Source of the DNA: Blastomyces gilchristii SLH14081
Taxonomy: Eukaryota; Ascomycota; Eurotiomycetes; Onygenales; Ajellomycetaceae
Direction of reading: 5' to 3'
NCBI RefSeq assembly: GCF_000003855.2
Contig: NW_003101672.1
Coordinates: 1,692,134-1,756,133 of the forward strand
DNA: 64,000 nt
Shown: positions 22,524 through 34,853 of the stretch, piece after piece
Position numbering within the stretch: position 1 is the stretch's first letter
How the letters are laid out: every line of letters begins with the position of its first letter
Translations under genes and position numbers: made by a program
Notes under the pieces: model-generated
The model's database searches: none
What the model saw: only the letters and a program-made list of their open reading frames with translations
What the model was told of the DNA's origin: nothing

Positions 22524-23629
22524 GATTACAGGCTAACTGCGAGTTGCTAGAAGGAACTGAGAAGAATAAAAGAATACAAGATTGAATGAAAAGGGAGAAG
22601 AAGAGAAAAGTCTGAGGCTCAAAAAAGAGCACTGCGTGTGAAAGGGAAGCAAGTAGCAAAGCAAGCAGGCAGCCCCTTTTCTATCGTGCTTTCTTTCCTT
22701 AGAGAGATGGTACTGAAGGAAAATAAGGATGGAGAGGATATTAAGGATATTATGAATATTTGAGGGGTGAAGCTATTGAGAAAGCTATGTGTATCTGAAA
22801 GGTGCGTTGTTCAGATATATATATATACACTAAGTGTATACATTTGAGTAGATTGAACTGATTATGTGAGTGTGCACTTGTCTGTGCCATTATGAGCGTC
22901 ATAATCATGCTGCCGTCCTCCGCCATCCAGAGGTATTGCAACCACAGCACTGAAAATCAGAGAAAGACTCGCAACTACGGAATAAACATGGATTATCTGG
23001 CAAAATACTGTAGCCTTCGAGCCATAGCAACCCCCCATACCCTTGTAGCATCGAAATAGTCGGGTCTGGAGGCACCGGCAGACCGAGTCGACGCACTCCG
23101 CGCTCGGGGATAAGAGGATGATGCAGAACGGGATATTCAGTCCTGTTAGGAATATCGGCTTGTAAACTCCAAAACCTTGTTAAGTACCAGGATTCCCCTC
23201 TCAACGGGTGTTTGTGAAAGGGTTATGATCGTTGAATAGATACAGAGATAGATATTCATACAAATCGAATATCCGCAACTTCTTCCTCCCGATGTTGTCA
23301 AAATTGCCAGAAAGGGGAACCAGCTTTGGCGGAAGATCTGATAAGGAATCATATCACATGACATTATCGCAAGATCTTTCGGAGATAATGACTAATTCAC
23401 CGTGGCTCGAAGCGAATATCACGGACTTTTGCCCCTGAATACTCCGCGACTCCCTCCCCAACTAATCCAGGATCAAATTGAATTAGCTGGACTAACAAAA
23501 GCCGCAAAGAAAGGAAAAGCATGGGAAAAAGAGAAGAAAAGCAAAATCTGATATGGTTGTGGGGCCCGGGCTGTCTGATCAACTTGCTGATTGCCCCTTT
23601 AGCGAGAACGAGACTTCAGCTTCGATAAT
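22524..23629. promoter_or_regulatory. Divergent promoter of MFS transporter and Zn2Cys6 regulator
   Basis: 1.1 kb between two outward-pointing genes. It contains the inverted CGG/CCG motif at 23060-23086 and a TA-rich run at 22817-22828. A stop-free - strand stretch at 22905-23204 has no start codon and no motif. Confidence 0.5.
23060..23086. promoter_or_regulatory. Imperfect inverted repeat with CGG/CCG ends
   Basis: The arms are TCGGGTCTG (23060-23068) and CAGACCGA (23079-23086), inverted copies apart from one extra G in the left arm. The CGG ... CCG ends match the kind of paired triplets bound by Zn2Cys6 dimers. It lies about 540 bp from both start codons, in the shared promoter of a regulator and a transporter. 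Confidence 0.4.
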
Positions 23630-26361
23630 ATGCACCACATTTACGGAATGATGCATGGTAATGAGATTCAATCGTATACCGGTGATGCTCCACCACGTAA
23701 ACGACGGCGCCCGGCGTTGGCCTGCGATCAGTGTCGTCGCCGGAAGATCAGATGCGACCAAAAGGTGCCTTGCGATCAATGCCACCGATCCAAGAAGAGC
23801 CTCTCGATACATGCATGCACATATACTCATGCCCAAACTTCTGCTGGTCCTTCTTCTTCGTCTTCTGCTAGATGTTGTGATAGCTCACAGCCACAACGTC
23901 CTTCAGCTCTCCAAGCTCCCCCAGCCCCTACCGTACCTATTCCACAGATAAGCCGCCCTGGGAACTTCCCATCATATCCCTCACCTTTTACTGCAAACGA
24001 ATCGGACCAGAGTACACATGCAGATGATCAAAGAAGTGATGTCACCGGATCTATCCGCAATGTTGCCCAGGACCTTCAATCTGCAGCGACAATTCAGGCG
24101 CTCGTCGATCGGGTCCGTCTGTTGGAGAAGAAGCTGGCCCAGTCTACGAGCACGAGCTCCGTTGCTGCTTCATCTTCTCCCGGAGGCAGACGCTTGGACG
24201 CATTGGAGGATCGTGAAGCCTTGCACACCCCTGTGAGAGGGACCTTCTCGAAGACCAGATTTTTCGGGCAGAGCCACTGGATGAATTGTGCCAAGGAAGT
24301 GAGGACAATTCCTTTTCATTTTATCGGCCCCATCCCATTCATTTCCTATTCTTACCTTCTCTCTTTCTTCTTAAATGCCGCTGATGTAGAGGGAGTTGTA
24401 TGCCTGCTACGCTCTTAGCCAAATGGATTCGCTAACTGAAGCCAAAGTTCAATATGGTATACAACTTAAGGCATCGGCTTGAAGTCGAGGATAATTCCGG
24501 GATATCCAGGATGATGGATCGATGTAAGACATTAGCAAGGGCTATAAAAGTCAGACGTCCAACACGCCAGCCAGCTATATCGGACTTGACAGATTTAGTT
24601 CCACCGCGTGAGACGGCTGACCAGCTCGTTTCGGGCTATCTTCTCACCTTCGAGACTGTTTATCGAATCTTACACGTGCCGACTTTTCAACAGGAATATG
24701 CCCAACTCTGGAATCCCCCTCAGTCCGCGAGCCCTGCTTTTGTGGTGCGATTGCTTCTTGTCATGGCCCTAGGAACTTGCTTCTATAAAGGCCCTGGCAG
24801 CTCTATTACGCCCCGGATAACGGCAGCACCGTGGATTTATGCTGCCCAGTCATGGTTGGGAGGTCCTTCTGAGAAATCTCGCGTCAATATTGCTGCCGTC
24901 CAGATACACTGTCTTCTACTTCTAGCCCGGCAGAGTTGTGCGATTGATGGTGACCTCGTTTGGATATCGGCTGGCTCTCTGCTGCGAGCAGCAATGTACG
25001 TTGGTTTACATCGAGATCCACAATATCTTCCAAAGATGCCAGTCTTTCAAGCGGAGCTACGGAGAAGGTTGTGGGCTACGGTTCTGGAACTTTTGCTCCA
25101 GTCAAGCATGGATGCGGGAGGGGCGCCTCTAGTCTCCCTTCAAGATTATGACTGCGAGTCACCATCCAACATCGATGATCATGATATGAATCCTGATGAC
25201 CCTGAAGCCGTCCCACACGTCACAAACGGATTCACCCACACCAGCGTCCAAATCGCGCTCGTGAAGTCATTCCCTATCAGACTCCAGATGGCAAAGGCAA
25301 TGAATGATATACGCTCCGAGCCTTCGTATGATGAAGTGCTGAGACTCAGCAGTAAGCTTACTGCCATCCAGCGTGACAGTTCGCTTCACCTTTTCAACGC
25401 AGCCCATCACTCGCAAGACAGAGCCTCGCAACCGTCTGCCTTCCAAACCCAATCCGTCTCCCTTCTCACCAATAGGTTTCTGCTTGCTCTACATCACCCT
25501 TTCGCTGTCAAGGCAAAAACAAACCTAAAATACTACTTCTCCCGTAAAATATGCCTGGATGCAGCTCTCCAGATTCTTTCGCCAAATAAAGGCAACCACA
25601 GCCAGGATAATAATGAGAATGCCGCCGCCAGTACCAACAGTGACGACGATGACTTTGACCGCCTAAAGCTCCACGCCGGGGGCTTCATCCGCAGCTCCGC
25701 CATCTACGCACAATTCACCATCTCCCTCGAGCTCATCTACCAACTCCAGGAAGACATGCCAGGGTACTTCCTTTCAACCCCCGCGTCATTAAGCACCACC
25801 TCCTCGTCGGCGACACAAACATGGCGAAGAGAACTTCACACTGCGACCGACAACTACATGCGGCTAGCAACGGCGCGGATCCGGGCGGGCGAAACGAATG
25901 TCAAAGGCTATATATTCTCTGCTTGTGTGCTGGCGCAGATCAAGGCGATGGAGGCGGGCGTGGCAGAGGTTGAAGGGTCCATTATGGAGGCGGCGAAGGA
26001 GGCACTGGACCAGTGCTATCTTTGGCTAAAGGAGCGAGCAAAGCTACTCGGAGAAAGGGAAGTTGAGGTATCGTCGGAAGAGGATGAAGGGACGGGGTTA
26101 GATACCCATAACACGATATATGGCGAACGTGGTGATAGTGCTGAATCTGAGACTCAGAGGATCGAATTTGCCGATTGGGTAAGTTGCCCCTTCCTTATTT
26201 TTTTTATATTTGGTTTTTTCGTTTGGGGTTTCTTTTGTCTCGACTCTTTCATTTTGAATTCGCCATACTAATATCCGTATCTCCATTGCTAGGGCTCGCA
26301 ATTTCTTTTCGACATACCGGATTCATGGTTATTTTCCGCAATTCCGTCTGGGGATCTGTAG
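23630..26361 (+). CDS. Zn2Cys6 transcription factor with Fungal_trans domain
   Basis: Expected nuclear DNA-binding regulator. Exons 23630-24298, 24448-26178 and 26293-26361 give 822 residues. The zinc cluster starts at about residue 32: LACDQCRRRKIRCDQKVPCDQC, after the basic PRKRRRP. Its last spacing is odd: HRSKKSLSIHA puts 11 residues before the sixth Cys, where 6-9 is usual. A coiled-coil-like stretch (IQALVDRVRLLEKKLAQS) probably dimerises. GQSHWMNCAKE lies at the end of exon 1 and FNMVYNLRH opens exon 2, fitting the family. The Fungal_trans core shows YLLTFETVYRILHVPTF, GSLLRAAMYVGLHRDP and LRRRLWATVLELLLQSSMDAGG. The last 22 residues (GSQFLFDIPDSWLFSAIPSG) come from a short third exon. 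It probably controls the divergent transporter at 21066-22523, but this is an inference from position. Confidence 0.9.
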
Positions 26362-26473
26362 TGTGGAGAATTTCCTTTTCCGGAGCGTGCATTGAATAAA
26401 ATGCTGTTGCTTTTCTAGTTTCTCTTTTTTTTTTCCTTGCAAGGAACTGATCAGCATGTAAATTACACGAAAT

Positions 26474-26515
26474 GGGGCGTTGGGGGGCGTTGGGGGGCGT
26501 TGGGGGGGCGTTGGG
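26474..26515 (+). repeat. G-rich minisatellite (GGGGCGTT)n
   Basis: Four units of a GGGG(GG)CGTT pattern with G runs of 4, 6, 6 and 7. The + strand has enough G runs to form a G-quadruplex. Confidence 0.85.
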
Positions 26516-26882
26516 TAGTACTGGGCGTATGATTGTGTCTATTTTTATCAGCCCGACTTTCTTGCTTGCGTGAACGGTCGCCCCACATGTCAACCGGTTT
26601 TGGCTCTCACGAGGCAACGACCTTCAATTCCCGCATCGGATCTGACCGCAATAATGACGAACAGGCAAGTCATCGCGGCGGTTCCAGTCGCTTGCCAGCT
26701 TGCTTGTATGTATCTTGGGTTCATCCGCCTACATGTGCAATCATTTGCCTTTGATGAATGGGTTTTCTGTCAGTTATTAGAGTGACACCATCAATAAATC
26801 AATGTAGCGATAAAATTAAATAATTATGATGGGAGTCGAAGCACTTGGCTTGTACGCGCTATGTAAATCTGATTGGGTTTGG

Positions 26883-26902
26883 TACTGTACTGTACTGTAC
26901 TT
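26883..26902 (+). repeat. (TACTG)n short tandem repeat
   Basis: Four copies of a TACTG unit. Confidence 0.85.
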
Positions 26903-27436
26903 AGCTTTATAGTGCTAGCTATAACTACTATGTAGAGGCAAAGCCCCCACCTTCGGACATTCCAATAAATGTCTCATTGTAATGAGCTCATGAGGATTGG
27001 TTTATCCACAAACGCTTTTTGCTTTCCAATGACTTTCCTTATTATCGGGTATTTGGGTGTAGATGTTTTAAAATCATGTACTCCGTACTGCCGCACGCAC
27101 ATTGTGGTTAGGTGGCGCTTGCCTGCTTGCTTGGCTGTTTTCGGATTTTTGCCCTAATTCATTTTGATGTTTTGGGACAAAACAACCACAGATCAGAAAG
27201 AAGTAACTTTACTTCCGTATGTTGGAGTCACAATAATAACGACAAAAAACAAATACTGCACGCTCGAGAGTCGAGAGAACAAGAGCAAGACAAAAACAAA
27301 TATCCCACAGTTTTTAGACCTCGGCCAACTGCTCCAGACTGACTCTCTCTTTGGCTCATGGTCTCCAAGGCTGACACCTGCAGATTACCGTCCGGGGGTT
27401 GGACTCTGTAACTACAACATGCATGTCCATGGATGG

Positions 27437-27457
27437 AGTAGTAGTAGTAGTAGTAGT
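27437..27457 (+). repeat. (GTA)n trinucleotide repeat
   Basis: Seven GTA/TAG units in a row in a non-coding interval. Confidence 0.85.
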
Positions 27458-27700
27458 TACTGTACGTACTGCGCAGTGCCCCAGACCCATCACCTGATGA
27501 AGATTTTAAGAAACAGACCAGCGGGAATTTGCTCCAAGGCGATTGATTGATTACCCAGTAACTTAGTAGTTAACCCAGCCACCACCCCCAGACGACAGAC
27601 AAGCAAATCAACGTTCCCGAGTCCGGAGCCCTCTCGCAGCCTCGTTGGCAAGCTTCAGACTCAGCGTCATTCCTCCGCCCATCCGTAGTACGTTCCCTCC

Positions 27701-27724
27701 CATGCCATGCCATGCCATGCCATG
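27701..27724 (+). repeat. (CATGC)n short tandem repeat
   Basis: Four to five CATGC units ending in CATGG. Confidence 0.85.
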
Positions 27725-28669
27725 GACCATGATATGAAAATGTCTCCGATATCCCATTATGGCTCTTGGCAGCTATGCGGAGTAGACAGGTTTATAGTAC
27801 ATACAGTAACTACATGGGCGGTCTATCACGTCTTGTCGTTTTCAACGCATCGTAGGACGACGGAGAGAGAGCCTCATCCTCTTGAAATATGCAAAGTTAT
27901 ATCTGAATACGAACCGGGCCAGGTTGACCGACTCTTTTGCAGCGGCTTGCATTTGAAATTCCCAACTGGGACATAGGTTTGAACTGTTAAATTCCTCGCT
28001 GCTCTTGTCGCCGCCGTCTCGTCTTGGGCTTTATTTGATTCTAAACTTTCTCAATCTCCCCCATCAACACATAACTACTGCGTAGCAGCTCATAAACTCC
28101 CCCCCTCCACCCCCCGGTCTGGTCTAGTAAGCCAGGTTTAACCCTGAAAGGAGAAGAATAATTAAAAGATCTGTGAACATACACGTACGCATCGCTTGGT
28201 AGCTAGCTCTCCCTTGCTGCTTCTTGGGATATTATCTCTCATGCCATGCCCCTTTCGTCCACGCGATTTAGATTAAATGGTTTCATTCCGGTGCGTCTTA
28301 CCAACCAGCAGCCTTTGCCGCTTCCGGCGCGTTGTTTAATTTTACCTTCATTCCTCGGGGGATCTACTAACTTTGAAACAGAAGAAACAGCAAGTCTGAT
28401 TTTAAACCCGCAGCTTGCTCTTTGTTCATGTTGTTTACCGAGCATTCGGGCATGCTCTCCACCACCAGCATCAACTAAATTTACTCGGGCTAGTCGGGCC
28501 CCGCTTGATGCCATTTCGGGTGCGTTTAAGGGCCTCAGTTCAACTTTTCTTGGAATCTTTTAACTAATCTTCATCCGTCAACTTCGGTGACTATGAGAGC
28601 TGCCTTTTCTACAGCACCCTCCCTCCCCCTCTCTCCCCACTACCGGAAACAGAGCACAAATGTTTCCTG

Positions 28670-28670
<1 letters not shown>

Positions 28671-28700
<30 letters not shown>
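28671..28700 (+). repeat. (TTA)n trinucleotide repeat
   Basis: Ten TTA units in a row in a non-coding interval. Confidence 0.9.
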
Positions 28701-28953
28701 GTTTATTGTTAAATGCTTGCGGGTCGCTGTATTCAACTTCTTTCTCTTCCCCCCCCGCAGCGTCTGCAACAAATCTTTAAATATAGAAGATTAATAGAAA
28801 TACCTGTTTCGATTTATCAGGAGGCTAAACTTCGGCGAGAACATATTATTGCCATCCCGTGTAACGAACAGCGAAACGGCCCAGAGGTCTTAAATTTCCA
28901 TTTTTCTATAAAACTACGAGATTGATTCTTCGATCCCTCTTTATATCATATTT

Positions 28954-28990
28954 CCTGGCTCCTGGCTCCTGGCTCCTGGCTCCTGGCTCC
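28954..28990 (+). repeat. (TCCTGGC)n heptanucleotide repeat
   Basis: Five copies of CCTGGCT, about 120 bp upstream of the MFS transporter start codon. Confidence 0.85.
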
Positions 28991-29109
28991 GGCTCCCTAT
29001 TGTGAGGTCCCGATATGGGACTCCAATTAGAGATCTCCTCCATTAGCATACGGATATCCCCAATCCCCTAAAATCCCTTCGTCGGCCGGCTCGCCATCAA
29101 GAGATTACA

Positions 29110-31592
29110 ATGAGGCATCTCGAACGCTTCACAGACCTAGGTGCCGCCTCCGACCGCTCCTCCTCCGAACTCGACAATATCACGACCGGTACAACGAACC
29201 GCAAAGCCTCCCACGCTACTGCGAACACAACAACCCCCTTCCCGACACAACGGCAGCACTCATTTCTCCACTCCCGCCGCGAATCGCTCACAGCGGCCGA
29301 GCGTGCGCGAAGAAACCTCAATGCCAAACTCGCCAATCCGCTCGCAGGCCTTAGCCATAGCACCCTCATGAAGCGCGGCGGCCGCTATGCCCGTCAGCAC
29401 CAGATTGGCGACGAGGAGGATATCCGTGCTTTTGAGCTGGGTGCGGTGCTGGCGCAGGCACCAGAGAAGTATGAGAGTGTCGAGGGCTTGACGGAGAAAG
29501 AGATGAAGGTGCTGAGGGAGGAATTTACGAATCGATGGTCGCAGCCGCGACTCATGTATCTGGTCATTGTTCTTTGCTCGCTCAGTGCGGCCGTTCAGGG
29601 AATGGGTTAGTTCGTTTATTCCTTCGCTAACTACTGCTCTCTTCTTCTTTCTTTCTTTCTTTATATTTTCTTGAGTCCCCGTTGACTGCTAAACTGTCTG
29701 TTCTGTTTCCCCCCGCTTCTTCATTCCCCCTAATTTTGAGATCTGGAATTTCTCCCCCACCTCCATCATTTGATTTTCTAGATTGTGTTTTGCTTTTTTT
29801 GTTTTCGGCCTTTCACTTTTCCCTTGTTCCGTGGTTCGCCGTGCGTTTGCGTTTAAGAGCTGAAAGCTTAAAAGCTTAAGGCACTCTATTTCTTTATCTA
29901 AACTAACGGAACATAAACCTAAAGACGAATCCGTCGTGAATGGCGCACAGATATTCTACAAATCGCAATTCGGCATTGGCGGCCTCGATTCTCGCTCAAC
30001 ATGGCTTGTCGGCTTAGTCAATGCAGCGCCGTATCTCTGCTGTGCTTTTATCGGTTGTTGGCTCACCGTACCCTTTAACCACTGGTTTGGTCGACGTGGA
30101 ACAGTCTTCATCACCTGCGTCTTCTCTGCCATCGCGTGTTTCTGGCAGGGCTTTGTGAACTCATGGTGGCATTTATTCATTAGTCGTTTTGCGCTGGGAT
30201 TCGGCATCGGGCCTAAGTCTGCCACCGTGCCCATCTATGCCGCCGAGACCACGCCGCCAGCCATTCGTGGTGCCCTGGTGATGCAATGGCAGATGTGGAC
30301 TGCATTTGGTATTATGCTCGGTTATATGTCTGATCTGGTCTTTTTCAATGTGCACGATACGCCCAGCGTAACGGGCCTGGGGTGGCGTCTGATGCTGGGC
30401 TCAGCCATGTTCCCTGCCATGCTGGTATGCACATTCGTCTTTGTTTGCCCAGAGTCACCACGCTGGTATATGAGCAAAGGCAGCCATTACAAGGCATATC
30501 GCTCCATGTGTCGCTTGCGGTTTATAAAAGTGCAGGCTGCACGCGACCTATTTTATATGCACACCTTGCTTGAGGCAGAGGCGACGATGAAATTGGGCCA
30601 GGCGAAAATCCTCGAACTCATAACCGTCCCCCGCAATCGTCGCGCCCTTATCGCATCGGAAATTGTCATGTTTATGCAACAGGTATGTGCCTACTCATGC
30701 ATTTCTATATATATATAGAAAAAAAACTCAAACCCATCACTGACATTTTCCATCCCAGTTCTGCGGTGTAAACGTCATAGCCTACTACTCATCCGAAATT
30801 TTCCTAGACGCAGGCTTCTCCCAGAAAGCCGCGTTAGCAGCCTCGTTCGGCTTCGGCGTGATAAATTGGCTCTTCGCCATCCCCGCCGTCTACACCATCG
30901 ATACCTTTGGCCGTCGCAACCTTCTCCTCGTTACTTTCCCTCTCATGGGCCTCTTCCAGCTGCTGACCGGCTTTTCCTTCTGGATCCCCACTGACGGCTC
31001 CGAGACCATGCGCAGGGCCCACACCGGCTGCGTCGCGTTGGGCATCTACCTGTTCGGCATCGTCTATTCGCCGGGCGAAGGCCCTGTTCCCTTCACGTAC
31101 TCTGCCGAAGCGTACCCGCTCTACGTGCGTTCGCATGGCATGGCGCTGGCGACGGCGACGACGTGGTTCTTCAACTTCATCCTGGCGATTACGTGGCCGA
31201 GTTTGAAGAATGCGTTCAAACCGCAGGGCGCGTTTGGGTGGTATGCTGGGTGGAATATTGTGGGGTTTGTGCTTGTGTTATTGTTCATGCCGGAGACGAA
31301 GGGGAAGACGCTTGAGGAGCTGGATCAGGTCTTTTCGGTGCCGACGATGGTGCATGCGAAGTTTGGGGCCGGGGAGTTGGTATACTACTTCCGGAGGTAT
31401 GTGTTGCGGCAGAAAGGGCTGAAGAAGGTGGAGCTTTACGAGAGGGATGAAAGCGGGGAGAAGAGGAGGGGAATGAGGAGGGATCGAAGTGAAAGCGAAG
31501 GCACGGGTGCTGATCCTGATGCTGAGATCAAAGTTCATGTCAATGGGAGGGGTCAGGAGTTGAGTGATGAAGGGAGGTTGGAGAATGGATGA
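29110..31592 (+). CDS. MFS sugar/inositol-type transporter
   Basis: Predicted plasma-membrane sugar or polyol proton symporter. Exons 29110-29605, 29925-30682 and 30759-31592 give 695 residues, long for the family because of a 155-residue cytosolic N-terminus and a charged C-terminal tail. Family motifs are present: MDESVVNGAQIFY after TM1, GRRGTVF (loop 2-3), YAAETTPPAIRGALV, PESPRW (loop 6), and in the second half MQQFCGVNVIAYYSSEIF, DTFGRRN and PETKGKTLEELD. The FNHWFGRRGT and long N-terminus resemble the ITR/polyol-like mould transporters more than hexose carriers, but the cargo is not readable. Intron 1 is 319 bp, long for this window and T-rich. The C-terminal tail is rich in Arg, Glu and Ser, a plausible regulatory region. 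Confidence 0.92.
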
Positions 31593-32396
31593 TGTGGATT
31601 TGAAGTGTGAGTATTTGCTGCTCATGTTTTATACCTTATGCTTTATGATTTTCCTATATGAATTATCATGCTTGCATATATGGGATGGGGTCTTTTCCTT
31701 TGTTTTAGAGATACCTATTTTGTTCTATTTCTTTGCACATATATCTGTCCATTCTATTTTCCACCAGATGACATTTTGGGTTTACATACGGGCGCGGGCA
31801 AAATCATTATTTTTATCCTCCTTATTTCTGTCCCGTTCTAGTTTATTCGTCTGCTGGTTTACATATCCTATACATTATTACATAGCGCCAGTTATATAAT
31901 ATAGCTGCATAACTACTAATGGCCAACAGAACGCCTAATTTCATATATTACAAAAAGGCACGGTATATGATTTAAGTAGCAGATAAGTAATTTATAAATA
32001 TTTATTCTATTGCGAGCTCCTTTAAATTCCGCAGTGAGAATACTTGGTTTTGATAACTTCACAGGATATCCACACCATATGTCGTTCAAGACATAAATAT
32101 CTACAAGGTCTTCAAGGCGAGTTAGTCTATGATTTGTAGAGGATTGATATGAGAGAAACGGCGGAAAGGAGAGAGGATGAGTCAGACAGCAGTTGGTAAT
32201 GTTTACTATCCACATTCTTGTTTCGGAACAGGTCTGTGTGAAAATTTGCTTCATCATAGGAAGTGGGGTAGGGGATATGAATTGAGGTTGGTACGTGTGT
32301 GTGGGATCAATATTTGAATAAGAGGGAGTCTTTGAACATACCAGTTAATAATGGGAGGCTTGCCATGAGAGAAAAAAAAATTCTACCAGACCAATC
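31593..32396. other. Intergenic between convergent genes
   Basis: 804 bp, AT-rich, between the MFS gene (+) and the histidine phosphatase (-). No coding or RNA signal seen. Confidence 0.5.
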
Positions 32397-33356
32397 CTAG
32401 TTCTTCGGTTTCTGGAAAAAATTGTCAATTCGTTGCTGGGTCGCATCATGCTTTGAGCTACCAACGCCCGGAGTCCGCCTAAGATTTCTGAGATGTTCTC
32501 TCCCATTTATCGTTAGGATAGTAAGCGTACGGCCATGCAACGGCGGGTTCTGAGCATCATTTTTTGCTTTAGCTCTGTTTGAACCATCCATGGTATCCTG
32601 AGATTGACCACTCTCGTTCGCTGGAGCTGGGGTTATGAGGCCAGTTTCTATCCATCCAACATCAAGTTCTAGATAGCCCGTGTTCGACCACGTCGAAATG
32701 CGTTTTGTGACCTTAACGCCTGGCGCAAGGACAACATGACTTGATAGAAACAGTCGCGACAGCGCTTCCCACAGCGCAGCCAGCAAAATGCCATGAGAGA
32801 CAACCGCAACAGCTTGAGCAGGATGCCCCGCATCAAGCAAAACTGGCAGCAGATAGTTGGAGAGAAAGGAATCTGCCCGCGAGGCGACCGAGGCATGTGA
32901 CTCGGGCTCTCCAGCTGTTTCAGAAACGGAATTCACGGCTCCATCTCGCGCGGTAAGCCATGATTTTCCCTCTAGAGCACCAAAGTCCCTTTCCCGTAGG
33001 ACGGGTAGGACGATAGGTTGTAACTGAGGCGAATCTCCATCCCGCCCCTCTCCGCCAGCAAGGCCACAGATGCCCTCAGCGGTAGTACGAGCCCGCAGCA
33101 GATCCGAAGAGAAGACCGTGTTAAACGCAATTCCCTGAGTCTTGAAGTGGAGAGCTAGCCGCTGGATTTGTACCATGCCATGGTTTGTTAAAGCGGAGTC
33201 TGTTGTTCCTGCGCTGAACAGAGCGTAACGAACTTTGTGTGTGAGCAACAGCCCACACCCTCACAGAGAGATTAAAGGGCAAATAGAAACGGCATCATAC
33301 TAGACCTGGGCAACATTGTGCTCTGACTCGGCATGGCGGATGAGGAAGAGTTTCAT
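32397..33356 (-). CDS. Histidine phosphatase (phosphoglycerate mutase) family protein
   Basis: Probable cytosolic phosphatase of the PGAM-like superfamily. Exons on the - strand are 33356-33301 and 33213-32397, giving 290 residues. The intron was chosen because it alone restores the family sequence: HNVAQVYAGTTDSALTNHGM. The catalytic loop is LIRHAESEHN (RHA instead of the common RHG, which occurs in the family). Other landmarks are FSSDLLRARTTAEG, LRERDFGALEGKSW and VVSHGILLAALWEAL with the second catalytic His. The C-terminus is longer than in bare PGAM domains. It is divergent from the gene at 34854 over 1.5 kb. The specific substrate is unknown; many such mould proteins are annotated only by domain. 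Confidence 0.88.
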
Positions 33357-34853
33357 CCTGGGCGAAGGGAGAAATTAAGGAAAGAGAGAGGCTTGAGGTT
33401 CATTTGCTAGCTATCTGGAGTTGTAGAAGCATTGTCGAGTGTCATACATGCAGGAAGACGGCGCGATCTTTTCACAGAGACATACTGCGTATATAATTGT
33501 TTAGGAAACACACAAATATATAAATAAAAATATCCAGAGAAAAAAAATAGACAAGAATTGAAGGAAGACGGGAAATTTTTCGCGGTTTTTATACCACGCT
33601 CTGTTAGCGCCTTGGCATTGTTCCCCATCTCGACCTCGCATCGATCTCTCTTCTCTTTTCCTCATACAAACAGCAACAACTTCGCCGCTTCAACATGGCC
33701 ACTTACAACACGTGCTACAGTGGCAGAACAGCCAGCCAGCAGCTTTTTCTCGATGCGTGTAGCATATACTCTACATTGTTTCCTCGAAAGTCCTTGGATT
33801 TATACTCCGATAATGCGTGAAAAAAAGGCGAATCCGGCGGCCTGGACACATAACTTTACTCCACGTATAATGCTGCATAAATGGACCTAGAACGCTTTTC
33901 CTTCACCAGACGCCCTAGAGGCCCTTATCTATCTTGAAGAAGCATTTGAATTGACCGGTCTATTCCCTCTTGGTTATCTTTCCTATGCCGTCTTCTGCTG
34001 GCAAAAATATCAGGAGGGAGATAACCGGGTTTCGCACCTGTCCCTCCATCAGATTTCTTCCTACAGGCTGCTATCGCCGTTTCCTGAGCCTAGTGGAAGG
34101 GATACGTTATTACTCACGGAACCCAGCTGTAAGGGCTTCTTACGGGACTATCGTTTAACGTCCTTTTCATAGTCCAATGACCTTTTACTCCCATCAGCTC
34201 GCACTTCCATTGTTGAATCTGTCTAATATATCAGCCGAATGGCTCTCCATATATTTTCTGCCTCTTAATGTACCGTGATAGCCACAGGGTATCATTTTTC
34301 TGGGCTGGCGCAGAATTTGTCTTCGACGAACAGCTTCAAGTGGCTGTGACTGCGGTATTGAAGCTAGCGTTCAAGCTTAGGCTGTGAGCTTCTACTTCGA
34401 AGCTTCAATTATTATCTTCCTTGATGCTAATATATACATGCTAATTAGCAAGTGCTGCTTGCCCTGCATGTTCAGTTTCTATATATGTCACTTCATCTCC
34501 ACGGGACGGTCGGGTTTTTCGCTTGGGTGGACGAAGCCAACGGTGGGTGAGGCCTACGATTCCTCACTATCGCGTTATTTGCACCTGATATCCTACCTAC
34601 TCTTTGACTCTTCCCTGGCTTATTGAACCATCACATATCTAAATTTCATTGATTTCACCGCATCTTTCACTTTCCAGTTATATCTCCACGATAAGAGTTT
34701 GCCGAAGAACACTCCCCACTTGGTAGAATTAGTCGGTCAAACGAGCTCTGGCGCACCAGATTCTACTCACAAAGCTGAGTTCGATATGTTCCAACCATAC
34801 CGCGAGTCTGCACTATCACGCTATCGCTTTTAAAAAGTTGACTAATTGCAGCC
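33357..34853. other. Intergenic between divergent genes
   Basis: 1.5 kb with the promoters of the phosphatase (-) and the zinc-binding-like gene (+). No gene, repeat or RNA signal stands out. Confidence 0.45.

Larger units (their letters stand above)
26362..29109. other. Gene-poor, tandem-repeat-rich interval
   Basis: 2.7 kb between two + strand genes with no supported gene. It holds at least six separate short tandem repeats (listed). It presumably also contains the promoter and leader of the transporter at 29110. No transposon ORF was recognised. Confidence 0.5.

Noticed and set aside
22905..23204. Cys-rich small protein in the transporter/regulator spacer
   Set aside because: The stretch begins with TTG, contains the palindromic site and has no signal peptide or known motif.
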